Shown: positions 46,648 through 57,169 of the stretch, in pieces
Numbering within the stretch: position 1 is the stretch's first letter
Layout of the letters: each line of letters starts with the position of its first letter
The notes under the pieces: generated by a model
Databases searched by the model: none
The model's input: the letters and a program-made list of their open reading frames with translations, nothing else
What the model was told of the DNA's origin: nothing
Position numbers and translations under genes: made by a program
From: Cryptomeria japonica
Lineage: Eukaryota > Streptophyta > Pinopsida > Cupressales > Cupressaceae
Length of the DNA: 64,000 bases
Assembly (NCBI RefSeq): GCF_030272615.1
Contig: NC_081411.1
Span: forward strand, 832,890,136 to 832,954,135
Direction: 5' to 3'

Positions 46648-48680
46648 CAGATTTGATGTTAAAGCATTGATTTTACAGACGACATATTGAGTCGGTTTTA
46701 ATATTGTGGTGTGGTGAACTCAAATCTGGCTGGATGGCATGGTGGAGAAAGCACTGAAATCAATGCGGTTTGATTAAAAATAGATGGCGCAATGCTTGCT
46801 TTTGTGAAATTTTTATGTTTTTATTATTGTAATTCACACCTGTACGTCTGTTGCTCTGTCAGATGGTGTTTTACTTTGCCCCTCTAGTTCGTATGTTAAT
46901 ATTAAAAAAGAGGAAACTTTAACTTCGTTCCAAGCCCAACTGCATTTCTTGTCGAGGGATAGAAATACAAAGTGGAAGAAGCACGGGCCAAAGGTCGAAA
47001 AAATGGTTTACAACCATGTTAGAGGAATGTCTTATATGTTTAAATTAGTCTGGAGTCATGTGCAATGATTCTCTTTGATCTAATTTAGCTTATCAAATTT
47101 ACTCAGCCATGATTCTCTTTGACCTAATTTAGGTTAACAAATTTACTCAGCCAATTGGAAATTAGATTAATTAAATTTAAATTTAAATTTACTTATGATA
47201 TCTAGTTTGAAATTTGATGGTAAAAAATATTTGGATAGACCTTAGGATTAAAATTTTAGAATTGATTAAGTGAAGTTTTCATATTTTATAAATAATAGAT
47301 TTTTGTTTTACATTATTTGTCTGAATGTGATTTTGATACGTGTAGACCTTATATGAAATTCATATATATGATATGACAAAATGTGAATTAATGACATTCA
47401 TGTGAACTTGAAGGTCAAATTCTTCTTGGTTAGACCCCCTACTAAATTGGCTTTATGACTCCAAGGAAGAGTCTCAAATAAGATTGGTAGAGATTGTATG
47501 TTATCTACATTGGTTGGTGTTGAGAGGCTAGCTTATTAGTCTTTAGCACCTATTGGATAGAATAAGTGGGCCATAAGCCATTATATGTTCTATGATAGAT
47601 AGTTACTCCATCATCTTCTTTTTGGTTTTATTACCTATATTTGCAAAATGCAAGAGGAAAGGGTAGTTGATTAAATCAATCACATGTCCACATCCCAAGA
47701 TCAAATAAATAAACAAGTGTGCATTTGACCTAGGATAATGTGTGTTGATGTAATGCTCTTATAAATGATACAATATTCTTTTTTCAAAAATTGAACTCTA
47801 CATGTGCTTTATAGATTCTTGGATGATCCCTAACAAAAATGATTAAATACCCTTAGATACAACAACCAAATCAGAAAAATGTGCACTAGATTAGCTCTCA
47901 ATAGCTAATAAATAGTTAACAAAGTGAGAATTCATAATTTTAAATTGCGAGTAGGTGCATCAAAATCAAAGTCAAAACTAGCCACTTTTATCTTGAAACC
48001 TTCAAAACTAGAACTTCGATAAATAATTTGACATTCTTTTACACAAAATTTGAAGATTCGATAAGAATAAGAATTGTAGTACTTTGAATCTAGTTTCTAA
48101 ATTATTAATATTTTTTAAAAAATATTAAGATTAAGAGGGGATTAAACGTGTTCATGTTTTTATCTCTAAAATTTAACATGGCCTCTAGTGTGTGACCCTC
48201 TTTTTTATTGCTACATTAAGTGTTTCATAAAATCGATTGATAGAAATATAGATAAGACTAAGTAGTACAAGATATATGTTTTTATATTAAATTTTTTATT
48301 TTTATTTTCTAAAGTGGATTCATCTTAGAAATGGTACCACTGAACATGTACATGTCACATAACTTTTACAATAATTTAATAAGATTTTTTTTTAAATATA
48401 CATGTATATAGAACTAAATATAAAACAAATCTATTTGAATTTGAATGAATGAGCTAAGGCTCAATGTAATATTTATGAAATTATAAAGTAAATTATGGTG
48501 AATTTTCATTGAGGAAAGAGAGTACAGGTAGCTACGCGCATTCTTTCCCCAAAAAAATCAAAACAATTTGTTTTCTCTGTGTGTGAGTAAAACAGAGTTT
48601 GCTACTCTTGATATGTAAATACAATTTAACTAAAGGTTAATATTTTTCATTTAATTCAAATTTATATTATATTCACAAGC
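46648..48680. other. GULLO 5' flank and intergenic DNA
   Basis: The GULLO promoter should lie in the first few hundred bases. A TATA-like AATATTAAAA on the minus strand near 46700 is the only candidate and is weak. The rest is AT-rich with a tandem near-duplication of TGATTCTCTTTGAYCTAATT at 47066 and 47110. No gene recognised. Confidence 0.35.
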
Positions 48681-51469
48681 ATGGCTCGGTGATTTCCTTC
48701 GCGAAAACATCCAAACCCCGAACAGCAGAAATGGTTTTTCGAGCAAATGAAATATGTGGTTTCAGCCTGCAATTCGAGGAACTGGGCTCCCCTGCCTCAA
48801 GCAAAATCGGAATGGAAAATGGTGAAACCACAAAGATATTAGAGGGTTGCTATGAAAGTTTTACCATTTTCTAGAAATGGAGATCATGGCAAATAGAATA
48901 CCCTTCGCCAAGAAGGTTCTATCATGTCGTTTATCTCTAACAGGTTCACCAATAGTTTGGATAAGGTTGAACAAGAGGAAGATTTGGTTCGAAAAGAGGA
49001 AGAAGTAAATTGTATTATCAATTATTTATGTGATTTAGCCACCGAGGATATCCTAGAGAATTTACTGGATGAAATAGTAGACAAAGATGAGCTAGAACTA
49101 CATAAAAGGTTGCTGAGGAAAGGGATTATGAATTTTACCCATCCTCCTAAGGTCATGGATATGGAAGCCCTCATAAAAGAGTTAGATGACAAATAAAATG
49201 GTGCAACTTTTGAAGCCTTAGGAATTGAACAATGGGTTGGGGAAAAGGCCTCTTTGGATTGTGCCAAGCTCTCCAAAAAGAGAGGCAGGAAATCCCTATC
49301 GAAGTTGAGAGCTAATGATGGTATAGCTGAAGGCCAAGTTAAACTCACGGATATGTTTCATGCAAGGAAGGGGAAGGTCCTTCCCACAGCACCATGAAAA
49401 TATTATCATGGAATGTTAGGGGTTTAAATGCCCCTAACAAACAACGGATATTTAAATGTTGTCTATCTAACTATAGTCCTGATTTAGTTATGTTACAAGA
49501 AACCAAATTAGAGAAATTGGCTTAGCCTCCTTTGGTAAATGACTAGGCTTTAGACATATTATAGGTGTTCCAACCATTGGATCCTCTAGAGGTCTGACCA
49601 TTATTTGAGACCCACGTAATATTGGGTTCTCATTATTAGAGTCTCAAGGCAATTGGATCAGTGGCAGGGTTACCAGCTTGAAACACAAACTAGATTTTCT
49701 CATTATTATTATGTATGGGCCAACCCTAAATGAAGACAAAAGAAGAGTTTGGAAGGAAATCAAGGAATTCACAAACTCTCAGGGTCAGTTTTGCATTTTA
49801 GGAGGTGACTTCAATGCTATCATGAATCAATGTGAGAAATGAGGCATAGGTAAAATCTGTAGAGCAACTTTAGACTTTGTAGATTGGGTCCATCGTAGTG
49901 GCTTGATAGAGATTAACATGGTTAAGGATGCCTTTACCTAGAATAATAGAAGGTTAGGTTTTAGTAATATAGAAGAAAAACTAGATAGGTTCTTTGTAAC
50001 GGGTAGTCTCACCAACTTTTTGTATACCTTAGAAGACTCAATTTTACCTTTCTCAGGCTCGGATCATTTTCTGATCCAACTTAGCATTCTTGGTGACTCA
50101 AGACCAAGAAGATGTCCTTTTAAATTCGAACAAATGTGGCTAAAACATGATAATATTCTTATGATTTTAGAGGAATGGTGGAAAGAGGCAGAGGTCTCTG
50201 GGTCTGGGATCTATAAGGTAGTCAATAAGCTTAAGATAATTAAGAAGAAGCTCATTCTATGGAATAAGGAGCATTTTAGTAATATTTTTGACAAGAAGGC
50301 TCAGGTAGAAGTAGAGTTAGTGGAGGTAAATGAAGTGGTGATGAGGAAAGGGATGGATGAAGCTCTGTTTCTCAGAGAAAAGAAACTCCTTGAACAAGAA
50401 AATATTCTTGCAAAAGAGGAAGTCTTTTGGAAACAAAAATCCAGGGAGATGTGGTTGGATGAGGGAGATAAGAACACTAAATTCTTTCACAATAGTGTGA
50501 AACTTAGAAGAGTCATTAACCGAATTTCTAAGATAAAGATAAGTAATGGCTATGAGGTGGAAGATCCTAAGATCATCTCGAGGGAGGCAGTAGACTTTTT
50601 ATCCAATATTCTCAACTTTGATTGGAGTTCTCTTTGCTCAGACCAAGACAAGTTTCTAAAATGTATTCCAAAACTACTTAGTAAGGATCAAACTCATAAC
50701 GTGACTGCAAAATTCTCTTTAGTGGAAGTAGAAGCAACTCTAATGCAAATGAATCCGAACAAATCCCCCAGTCCGGATGGCTTCCCAACTAGTTTTTTTT
50801 AGAAATGTTGGTCCTTCATAGGGGAGGAGGTGACGGGTGCTCTTGAGGGCATGAGAAACTCGGGTAATATCCTCAAAAAAATTAATAATACTTTTTTGAC
50901 CCTCATTCCGAAGAAGGAAAAGCTTGAGTATTTTGATGAGTTTAGACCCATTGCTTTGTGTAACACCATCTATAAGCTTTTTACTAAAACTTTAGCTAAA
51001 ACTCCTTCCTCTTTTGATTAGCGAAGAACAAACGAGTTTTGTTCCCGGGAGGTCTATTTATGATGGGGTTATTATAGCTCAGGAGGCCATTCACTCTGTT
51101 CAGAAGAATGGAACCCCTAGTATGCTCTTAAAACTAGACATTAGGAAAGCCTACGACAAGGTGGACTGGAGATTCTTGTGCAAATGCTTAGAAGCCTTTG
51201 GATTCCCCTCTTCATGGATTAACTTGATATTTGAATGCATCTCAATGCCTAAATTCTCAGTGTTAGTTAATGGAACTCCTGAAGGAGTTTTTAGCTCTTC
51301 TAGGGGTCTAAGACAAGGAGATCCCTTATCCCTTTTTTTCTTTATCATTATGGTGGAATCTTTGGGTAGAGCGATCTCTAGAGAAAGGGAAAGTAGTCAA
51401 ATTTCAGGAATTAGAATTACTAGCAACCTAGATCCTACCACACATCAACAATTTGTGCATGATATTATG
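48680..51469 (+). pseudogene. L1-type LINE, ORF1 end and ORF2 (endonuclease, reverse transcriptase), truncated
   Basis: 48924-49380 is an acidic ORF1 remnant. ORF2 begins at 49394 (MKILSWNVRGLN, then MLQETK), the start of an AP-endonuclease. It has the endonuclease motifs GGDFNAI near 49805 and GSDHFLI near 50060. The linker follows, then reverse transcriptase (NKSPSPDGFP, LTLIPKKEKLEYFDEFRPI, VPGRSIYDG, KLDIRKAYDKVDW, RGLRQGDPLS). Frameshifts lie between 49394 and 49717 and near 51010, and there are many stops before 50020. The sequence ends at FVHDIMC, where the catalytic Y/F-A-D-D would be, because the LTR of Gypsy copy 2 begins at 51470. The remainder should lie beyond the right edge of the window. 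Confidence 0.85.
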
Positions 51470-52265
51470 TGTATACGGTGAAAATGGATAACAATAACAA
51501 CATTGAAAGACTAAATGAATTCAACCACAAAACCCTAGCCTAATAACAACAAAGATCCACCATAACATATGAAGATTACCTAAGACAATGCCAATCAAAT
51601 GAAATCACAAAGACTATACCATCACATGTCCAATAGGGTTTGGATCTCCATTCTTCCTATCTCCATTGAGCTTGCTTGATATATTTGCTCTCAGATTTTA
51701 TGAATGAACAAGAGCTCAACAAAGAACGGAAATGTGGTTACAAGTAGGATTGCATATGAAAGTGCAAAAGGCGTAGTGTAGTCGAGTGCACAATTGAGTT
51801 AGTTAGTTAGGGTTTGATAATGAAGGAAGCATCTCCTTATATAGAAGACACTATATGAAATGGAGGAATAAGATTAAGAGGTGTAAAAGATAAATGGTCG
51901 GCTATGATTAGAGGGTAGGTAGAAGAAAATAAGAAAATAATGAAAGGGTAGGTAGTGTATGAATTAAGAGATGAATGACATGTGTCATGGGTAGAAAAGG
52001 CTAATGAATTAATTAAATAAATAAAGATTTATTTAATTAATTGAAGAAGTGGGATCAATTAAATAAATAAGATATTTATTTAATTTAAGAAAAGGATAAT
52101 TTAAATAAATAAATGTATTTATTTAAATGAGAAATAAGGCTAGAAAAGGATAAATGAATTAATTAAATAAATAAAGATTTATTTAATTAATAGAGGAATT
52201 AGGCTAAAGTAATTAAATAAATAAAATATTTATTTAATTAGATATGACAATTTTAGGTGTCTACA
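51470..52265 (-). repeat. 3' LTR of Gypsy copy 2
   Basis: Reading the minus strand, it runs TGTAGACACC ... CCGTATACA, 796 bp with TG...CA ends. The U3 carries the AT-rich palindromes (52015-52250), and TATATAAG is at 51843-51836. It is the only LTR in the window with both ends complete. Confidence 0.9.
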
Positions 52266-52315
52266 TTTTGCCCCTCCTTGAGACAATGCAGCTTGTCGCG
52301 TTGTTTCAAAGAAGA
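52266..52315 (-). other. polypurine tract and stem-loop of copy 2
   Basis: Minus-strand GGAGGGGCAAAA abuts the LTR. Next to it TTGAGACAATGC (52278-52289) can pair with GCGTTGTTTCAA (52298-52309), with two mismatches. It occupies the same position as the longer stem at 20348-20387. Confidence 0.65.
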
Positions 52316-52516
52316 TAATATGAACTGATACAAAGTTGCCCCAAGATGGGAATGGTATGCCCCCTCGAGAGATTGGATGAAAATGTATGAAAAGATCGTA
52401 GACAATCTCTCGATAAGAAAGAAAGACTAGAATGGATTGGTTAGATAGGATAGAGTGACAGAGTCACGGGATAATGAAGACTGACTCAAGAAACGAGGGC
52501 TAGGGCTAGGGCAATC

Positions 52517-52524
52517 TATAAAAT
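52517..52524 (+). promoter_or_regulatory. TATA box of the antisense PMD gene, copy 2
   Basis: TATAAAAT in CAATCTATAAAATAGACC, 98 bases before the ATG at 52615. It points away from the LTR promoter, so the PMD gene has its own start signal. Confidence 0.6.
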
Positions 52525-52794
52525 AGACCACGAGGGGAATACATCCTCATTGTCATCCACACATCCAAGAGATCAGAGTGCAGAGAGAGAATAGAGCAGT
52601 AGCAGTCAGCAGCGATGGTATTGGTGCATAGATTCGATCGCGTTCGCCGATTTCAGAGGCCAGCCGATGCAGGAGAGCCGGTAAGTACCACAAAACCTCT
52701 TTGTACTTTATCGCATTAATTGTTGTCATAAATGCATGCTAGGTAGTGCAATAAATTCACTTTAGGATAATGTCAAAAAATTCCAAAAACGTGT

Positions 52795-53070
52795 AGGCGC
52801 GTCTGCGTTGGTGCCAGGCGCATCTATGCTAGCTAGGCACGTCTGTGTTTGTGACAGGCGCGTCTGTGCCGAAAAAAGCGTCTGTGCCAAATGCAAGCGC
52901 GTCTGCATTGTGCAGATGCATTTGTGCAATGTGGGCACGTCTGTGAAGGACAGGTGCATCTGTGTAGAGCATAGGCATGTCTGTGTATTTCAGGCATGTT
53001 TGTGCAGAGCAAGCGCGTTTGTGTAGTCTGTAAGTGTGTTTATGTCATGAAGGTGCATTTATGTCTTCAA
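52795..53070 (+). repeat. array of GCGTCTGTGC units (reverse of CACAGACGCG)
   Basis: About fourteen degenerate copies of GCGCGTCTGTGY every 18-25 bases inside the intron of the PMD gene. Many copies differ by C to T or G to A at the CG steps (GCATCTGTG, GTGTCTGTG). Confidence 0.75.
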
Positions 53071-53264
53071 GGGCAAATCGACAGTTCTGTGATGAACATA
53101 CGCTGTCAATTGGATAAGCTGTTGAGAGGATACACTCAAGCAGGTCCTCTAGGGAAGACTGGGATAGCAGATAGGGTTAGGATTGACAATTATGTGATAG
53201 ACATATGTTGCCAATTATGAAACTACTCAAGAGGATACACTCAATCAAAGGCCCTAGGATAGGA

Positions 53265-53530
53265 TAGATCGAGGCACTTTGTGATGAATAGTGAGTACCA
53301 AGACATAGTACTTTGTGATGAACAAGGAGTACCAATAGGAGCAGCACTTTGTGATGAATAGGGAGTGCAAATAATAAATAGCACTTTGGGATGAACGGGG
53401 AGTGCAAGAACGCGTAGTACTTTGTGATGAACAGTGAGTACCACTAGGATAAATAGCAACACTTTGTGATGAACAATGAGTGTCACTAGGATAGATAGCA
53501 ACACTTTGTGATGAACAGTGAGTGTCACTT
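53265..53530 (+). repeat. array of CACTTTGTGATGAAC units, about eight copies
   Basis: Reverse complement of the TTCATCACAAAGTG array of copy 1, spacing 35-50 bases, at the 3' end of the PMD intron. The last two units (AGCAACACTTTGTGATGAAC) are almost identical, so local amplification is recent. Confidence 0.75.
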
Positions 53531-55460
53531 TGACTGACATGATTGCTTTGCTTAACTGCAGGAGTACTTGCCTATGCTGGAGTCATGAGAGAGATTCTTG
53601 TTGACATAGAGGTTACAACCAGAGCTGACCTTCGAGGACAGGGCTGTCATTGAGGTTATGGGTTTGCGATACATTCTGTATGTGCCTGAGTTTCGGGCAA
53701 ACATGGAGTTGCTGACTGTGCTTGCTGAGAGGTGGCATTCTGAGACATGTACTTTTCATTTGTCGATGGGTGAGATGACAGTCACCTTGGAGGATGTTTA
53801 CAGGATATTGAGGATACTGATCAACGGGGAGCTGATACCCTATGATCGAGATGGAGACAAAGAGGCCCTGAGACGAGTGTTCTAGGATCCAGGACTGGAG
53901 ATGAGGGCTTGACGCGTGGCATGGGACACGATGACAGCAACAGGACTGGCACTACCAGCAGTGCTAGGAGGAGTGATCAGTGGGTTCCTGTGTCTAGACA
54001 GGGCAACACGAGGGTTGGCTGTGGGCTGGGGGAGCACCTTGGAGACACTGGTTACATAGCATACTAGATATGCATGGGGACCGTGCGTGCTGGCACACTT
54101 ATACTATGATCTGCATCAGTTTGTTTATCATGGATCTGTAGGATTTGGCTGCGGAGTTACATTGTTGCAGGTTTGGGCATATGAGCATCTACCTGTCACA
54201 CGACCGATACATTTCAGAGACCGAGGTCATGGATGCAATTTTGTTCATCTATATGATATGATTACCTCACAGCCACAGATTGGCAAGTTGGAGCACTAGC
54301 GTCGAGTGATCGATGAGATTGACATTGTGATATGGAGGTCATACTGCGAGTGCGAGCAGTGGGAGGATGATGCAGTGGAGCTACCCTATACTTTCAGGAG
54401 CAAATATCTGATTGGGCAGACGCCCTATGTACTAGAGAGGCAGTTGGTGGACAGGGTATGCAGGCAGTTTGGCAGGATCCAGCGGATGCCACAGGGTTCT
54501 GGTATGTATGCTCGAATAGTCAGGGATCAGGCACACTTTGGGTCATTGCTATCATATGATCAGGCAATGATGCATCTGGTAGAGGTGGTGCCCATGCCTT
54601 GGGATATGAGGCCAGAGATAGAGGATGCAGGGATGGATTCAGAGTATACTGTATATTGGGCTGAGCATCCATTTCCATGACTGACAGATCCAGGTGAGCA
54701 GATTGATGGGGATGGTGTTGGGGATGAGGATGATGATGGAGATGGTGGGGGTAGGGGCCGATGGAGGAGGCGGGGTGCAGTTGGAGAGAGGAGAGTGGCT
54801 CTGCGGAGAGAGGGTGGGGAGGAGAGACAGGCTCGGGTGGTGAGGGGTCGTAGTGGATTGCCATTACAGGTGCCAACAGCACAGGGTCCTAGACAGGTGC
54901 AGGGACAGGGATAGAGGTAGGTATAGGCACAAGCACAACCCCCAGTATAGGGGGAGCCACAAGCACAGGGGGGCGAGGAGGAGGAAGATGAGCTATTTGA
55001 GCTGAGGGAGATCTACAAGGGATAGGCAGATGAGATCCAAGATCTGGAGAGGGAGACAGCTAGGCTCAAGAGACAGTTGAGGGATACTGAGCGGGAGCGA
55101 GATCAGGCTATCCAGCACTACACTGAGGCTGAGACAACATTGAGGGCTGGGAGGCAGGCGGCAGAGGAAGCAGGGGCTGGATATGCCTATGTTCTGCGGG
55201 CAAGGGAGGAGATAGGTTATTGGCAAGACCTGTACTACGGGGCAGTGCCACCAGAGCAGCGGGCGAGGAGCTTCCGCAGACCATCGTGGACAGCGATGGT
55301 TATTGGAGGGAGTCAGAGGAGATAGGCGTCCAGCGGTAGGGTTATGGGTCCTCCACCACCACCAGATAGAGGGGATAGGAGAGATGATCCTGAGGCAGGT
55401 CCTTCTAGGGCTCAGACTCCGTCAAGGCCTAGCAGCTCCAAGGGAGGGAGTTCATCATAG

Positions 55461-57169
55461 CCATAGAGGGCTCCCTATGTATCAGTTTTGTAGCATTTTG
55501 TATTATGATGTAGACACCTTCGGGTGATTGTAGCCATATGATTTTGACATCATTGTATCATGACACTTATGATTATATATATGAGATGATTCATCTTTGT
55601 GGCAGCTATATGCATATGTACCTATGTGATGTATATTTCTATGATGCTTATGATAGGGATGCAAATATGTACATGATGAAATGCAATATTTTTGTTCTTT
55701 TATGTTTTTAATATGTTATGCATGATGCAAATGTGAATGTATGAAATGCAGACGAATATGATAATGCAAATAACTATTTGCATGATGAGAATGTAAAATG
55801 TGCTAACATGTGTTGTGTGCAGGATGTGATACAATGTGATATCTATATGTATGTATGAAATGAGATATGTGGTAATGCAGGTGCAACTACATGAAATGCA
55901 AATATTTTTGGCGTGTCATTATACTCAGTCGTGTGATAGTAGGCTACACGAACTCAAGAAGGATGATGGAAGTCAATCAAGAAAGGGAGATGGAAGCTAG
56001 AAGATATGAAAGTGAAAGAGCTTCTTGTGTGTTATCATCATTGAGCTTTATTATGGCAAAATAGGTTATGACAATCGAGGCATATGTTCGGCCCAGAAAG
56101 TCATTGTACCCGTTTGCATGGAGATAAGACATTCACAAACAAGGAATACCCCAGTTCACACTAGACTCACAGTGTCCTTATATCCTTGGACAAGTCATAG
56201 CATTACTAAGAGACAATCTGCAGACAACAAAGAAAATAGGTGACGATACCCCATCCTCGCCTTTCTAGTCAAAGACATCCTGGAGATAGAATCTCTAGTC
56301 AGAGACATCCTGAAAAAGCTAAAAGACATGTCACCAAAAAGATAAAATCAAAAGAAAACCAAGACTCGATGCCAACATCCACTGTAGTCCTCAATTTTAG
56401 TGTCTCTTGTCACTTGTATAAGTCTTATTTAATTGTGGTCACAATGTTTACTTTCACAAAAAGGATAGATAGCACTGAACCATATGTTGTTTGAGTTTGC
56501 TGAAAGATTTGATTTGTTGAAAGTCCATTGTTGTTGCTGTGTCTCATCTGATACTGACTGAATCCATGCAACTGATACTTTATTGCGGAGAAGATGAAAT
56601 TTTATTGCAGATCTATGATGCAAATGTTGCTTTATTACGGATTGTGCGCGGATAGACTGAAGAAAAGTAGAAGAAATTGTACTCCTCGAAACATGTGATG
56701 CTCTCAGTTCCACACCCATTACCAGACGTAGGATTTTCCTTAGCCACAGATAGGATCTGATTTATTATGGATGGAAAGGTTGAAAAGGGAGGTTTATTAT
56801 GAATGGCTAACCAATCTTGGGTAGATCAATAACAAGCCATGATGGGAATGTGTAAAGTTTATTATGGATAGATAGGTTGTGAGTGTGTGCAAAGTGAAAG
56901 GATGAAATGGAATCCTGAAGGAGGGAGGAGCAATGTCTCTACGCATGGCGCTGGTGACCCAGTTTTCACCATGGTACTTGCCCAGGGCGCCATCAAAGTG
57001 GTTTTCATCGTTGGACGAAATTTTTTTCTATTTTTCAATTTTTTTGTGTCACAAGGTGCCTGTTTGCCAGGTTTTCACCAAGTAACGATTTTTTTATTTT
57101 ATGATTTTTTTGTATTTTGAATTTTTTCTTTTTTTTTTTTGTATTTTCGAATTGGGATACTCTGAAGAG
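55461..57169 (-). other. non-coding region between PMD gene and pol frame, copy 2
   Basis: Equivalent of 17088-18797. It holds ATG-rich sequence (55530-55900), a doubled AGTCARAGACATCCTG (56260-56315), TTTATTGCRG repeats (56578-56650) and a T-rich stretch (57030-57145) that is the reverse of the A-rich tract after pol in copy 1. No protein recognised. Confidence 0.5.

Larger units (their letters stand above)
52615..55460 (+). pseudogene. antisense PMD-domain gene of Gypsy copy 2, two exons, broken by stops
   Basis: Exon 1 (52615-52680) encodes MVLVHRFDRVRRFQRPADAG and EP, and ends at CCG|GTAAGT. The intron (52681-53561) holds two repeat arrays. Exon 2 starts after AACTGCAG at 53562 in phase 0 and keeps one frame to about 55460. 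It contains the PMD core (TFHLSMGEMTVTLEDVYRIL, then the expected FVYHGSVGFGCG and VWAYEHLPVTRP), an acidic/Gly/Arg-rich linker and a coiled coil (LERETARLKRQLRDTERERD). About a dozen in-frame stops but no frameshift interrupt it; two (53586 and 53883) are CGA and CAG in copy 1. The intact protein would be about 650 residues, a normal size for a MAIN-like PMD protein. The usual role is in silencing, but here the function is unknown. Confidence 0.78.

Noticed and set aside
55505-55517. TGTAGACACC as a further LTR start
   Set aside because: It matches the LTR start word but lies at the end of the PMD gene on the strand opposite to the element, with no polypurine tract and no LTR sequence after it.
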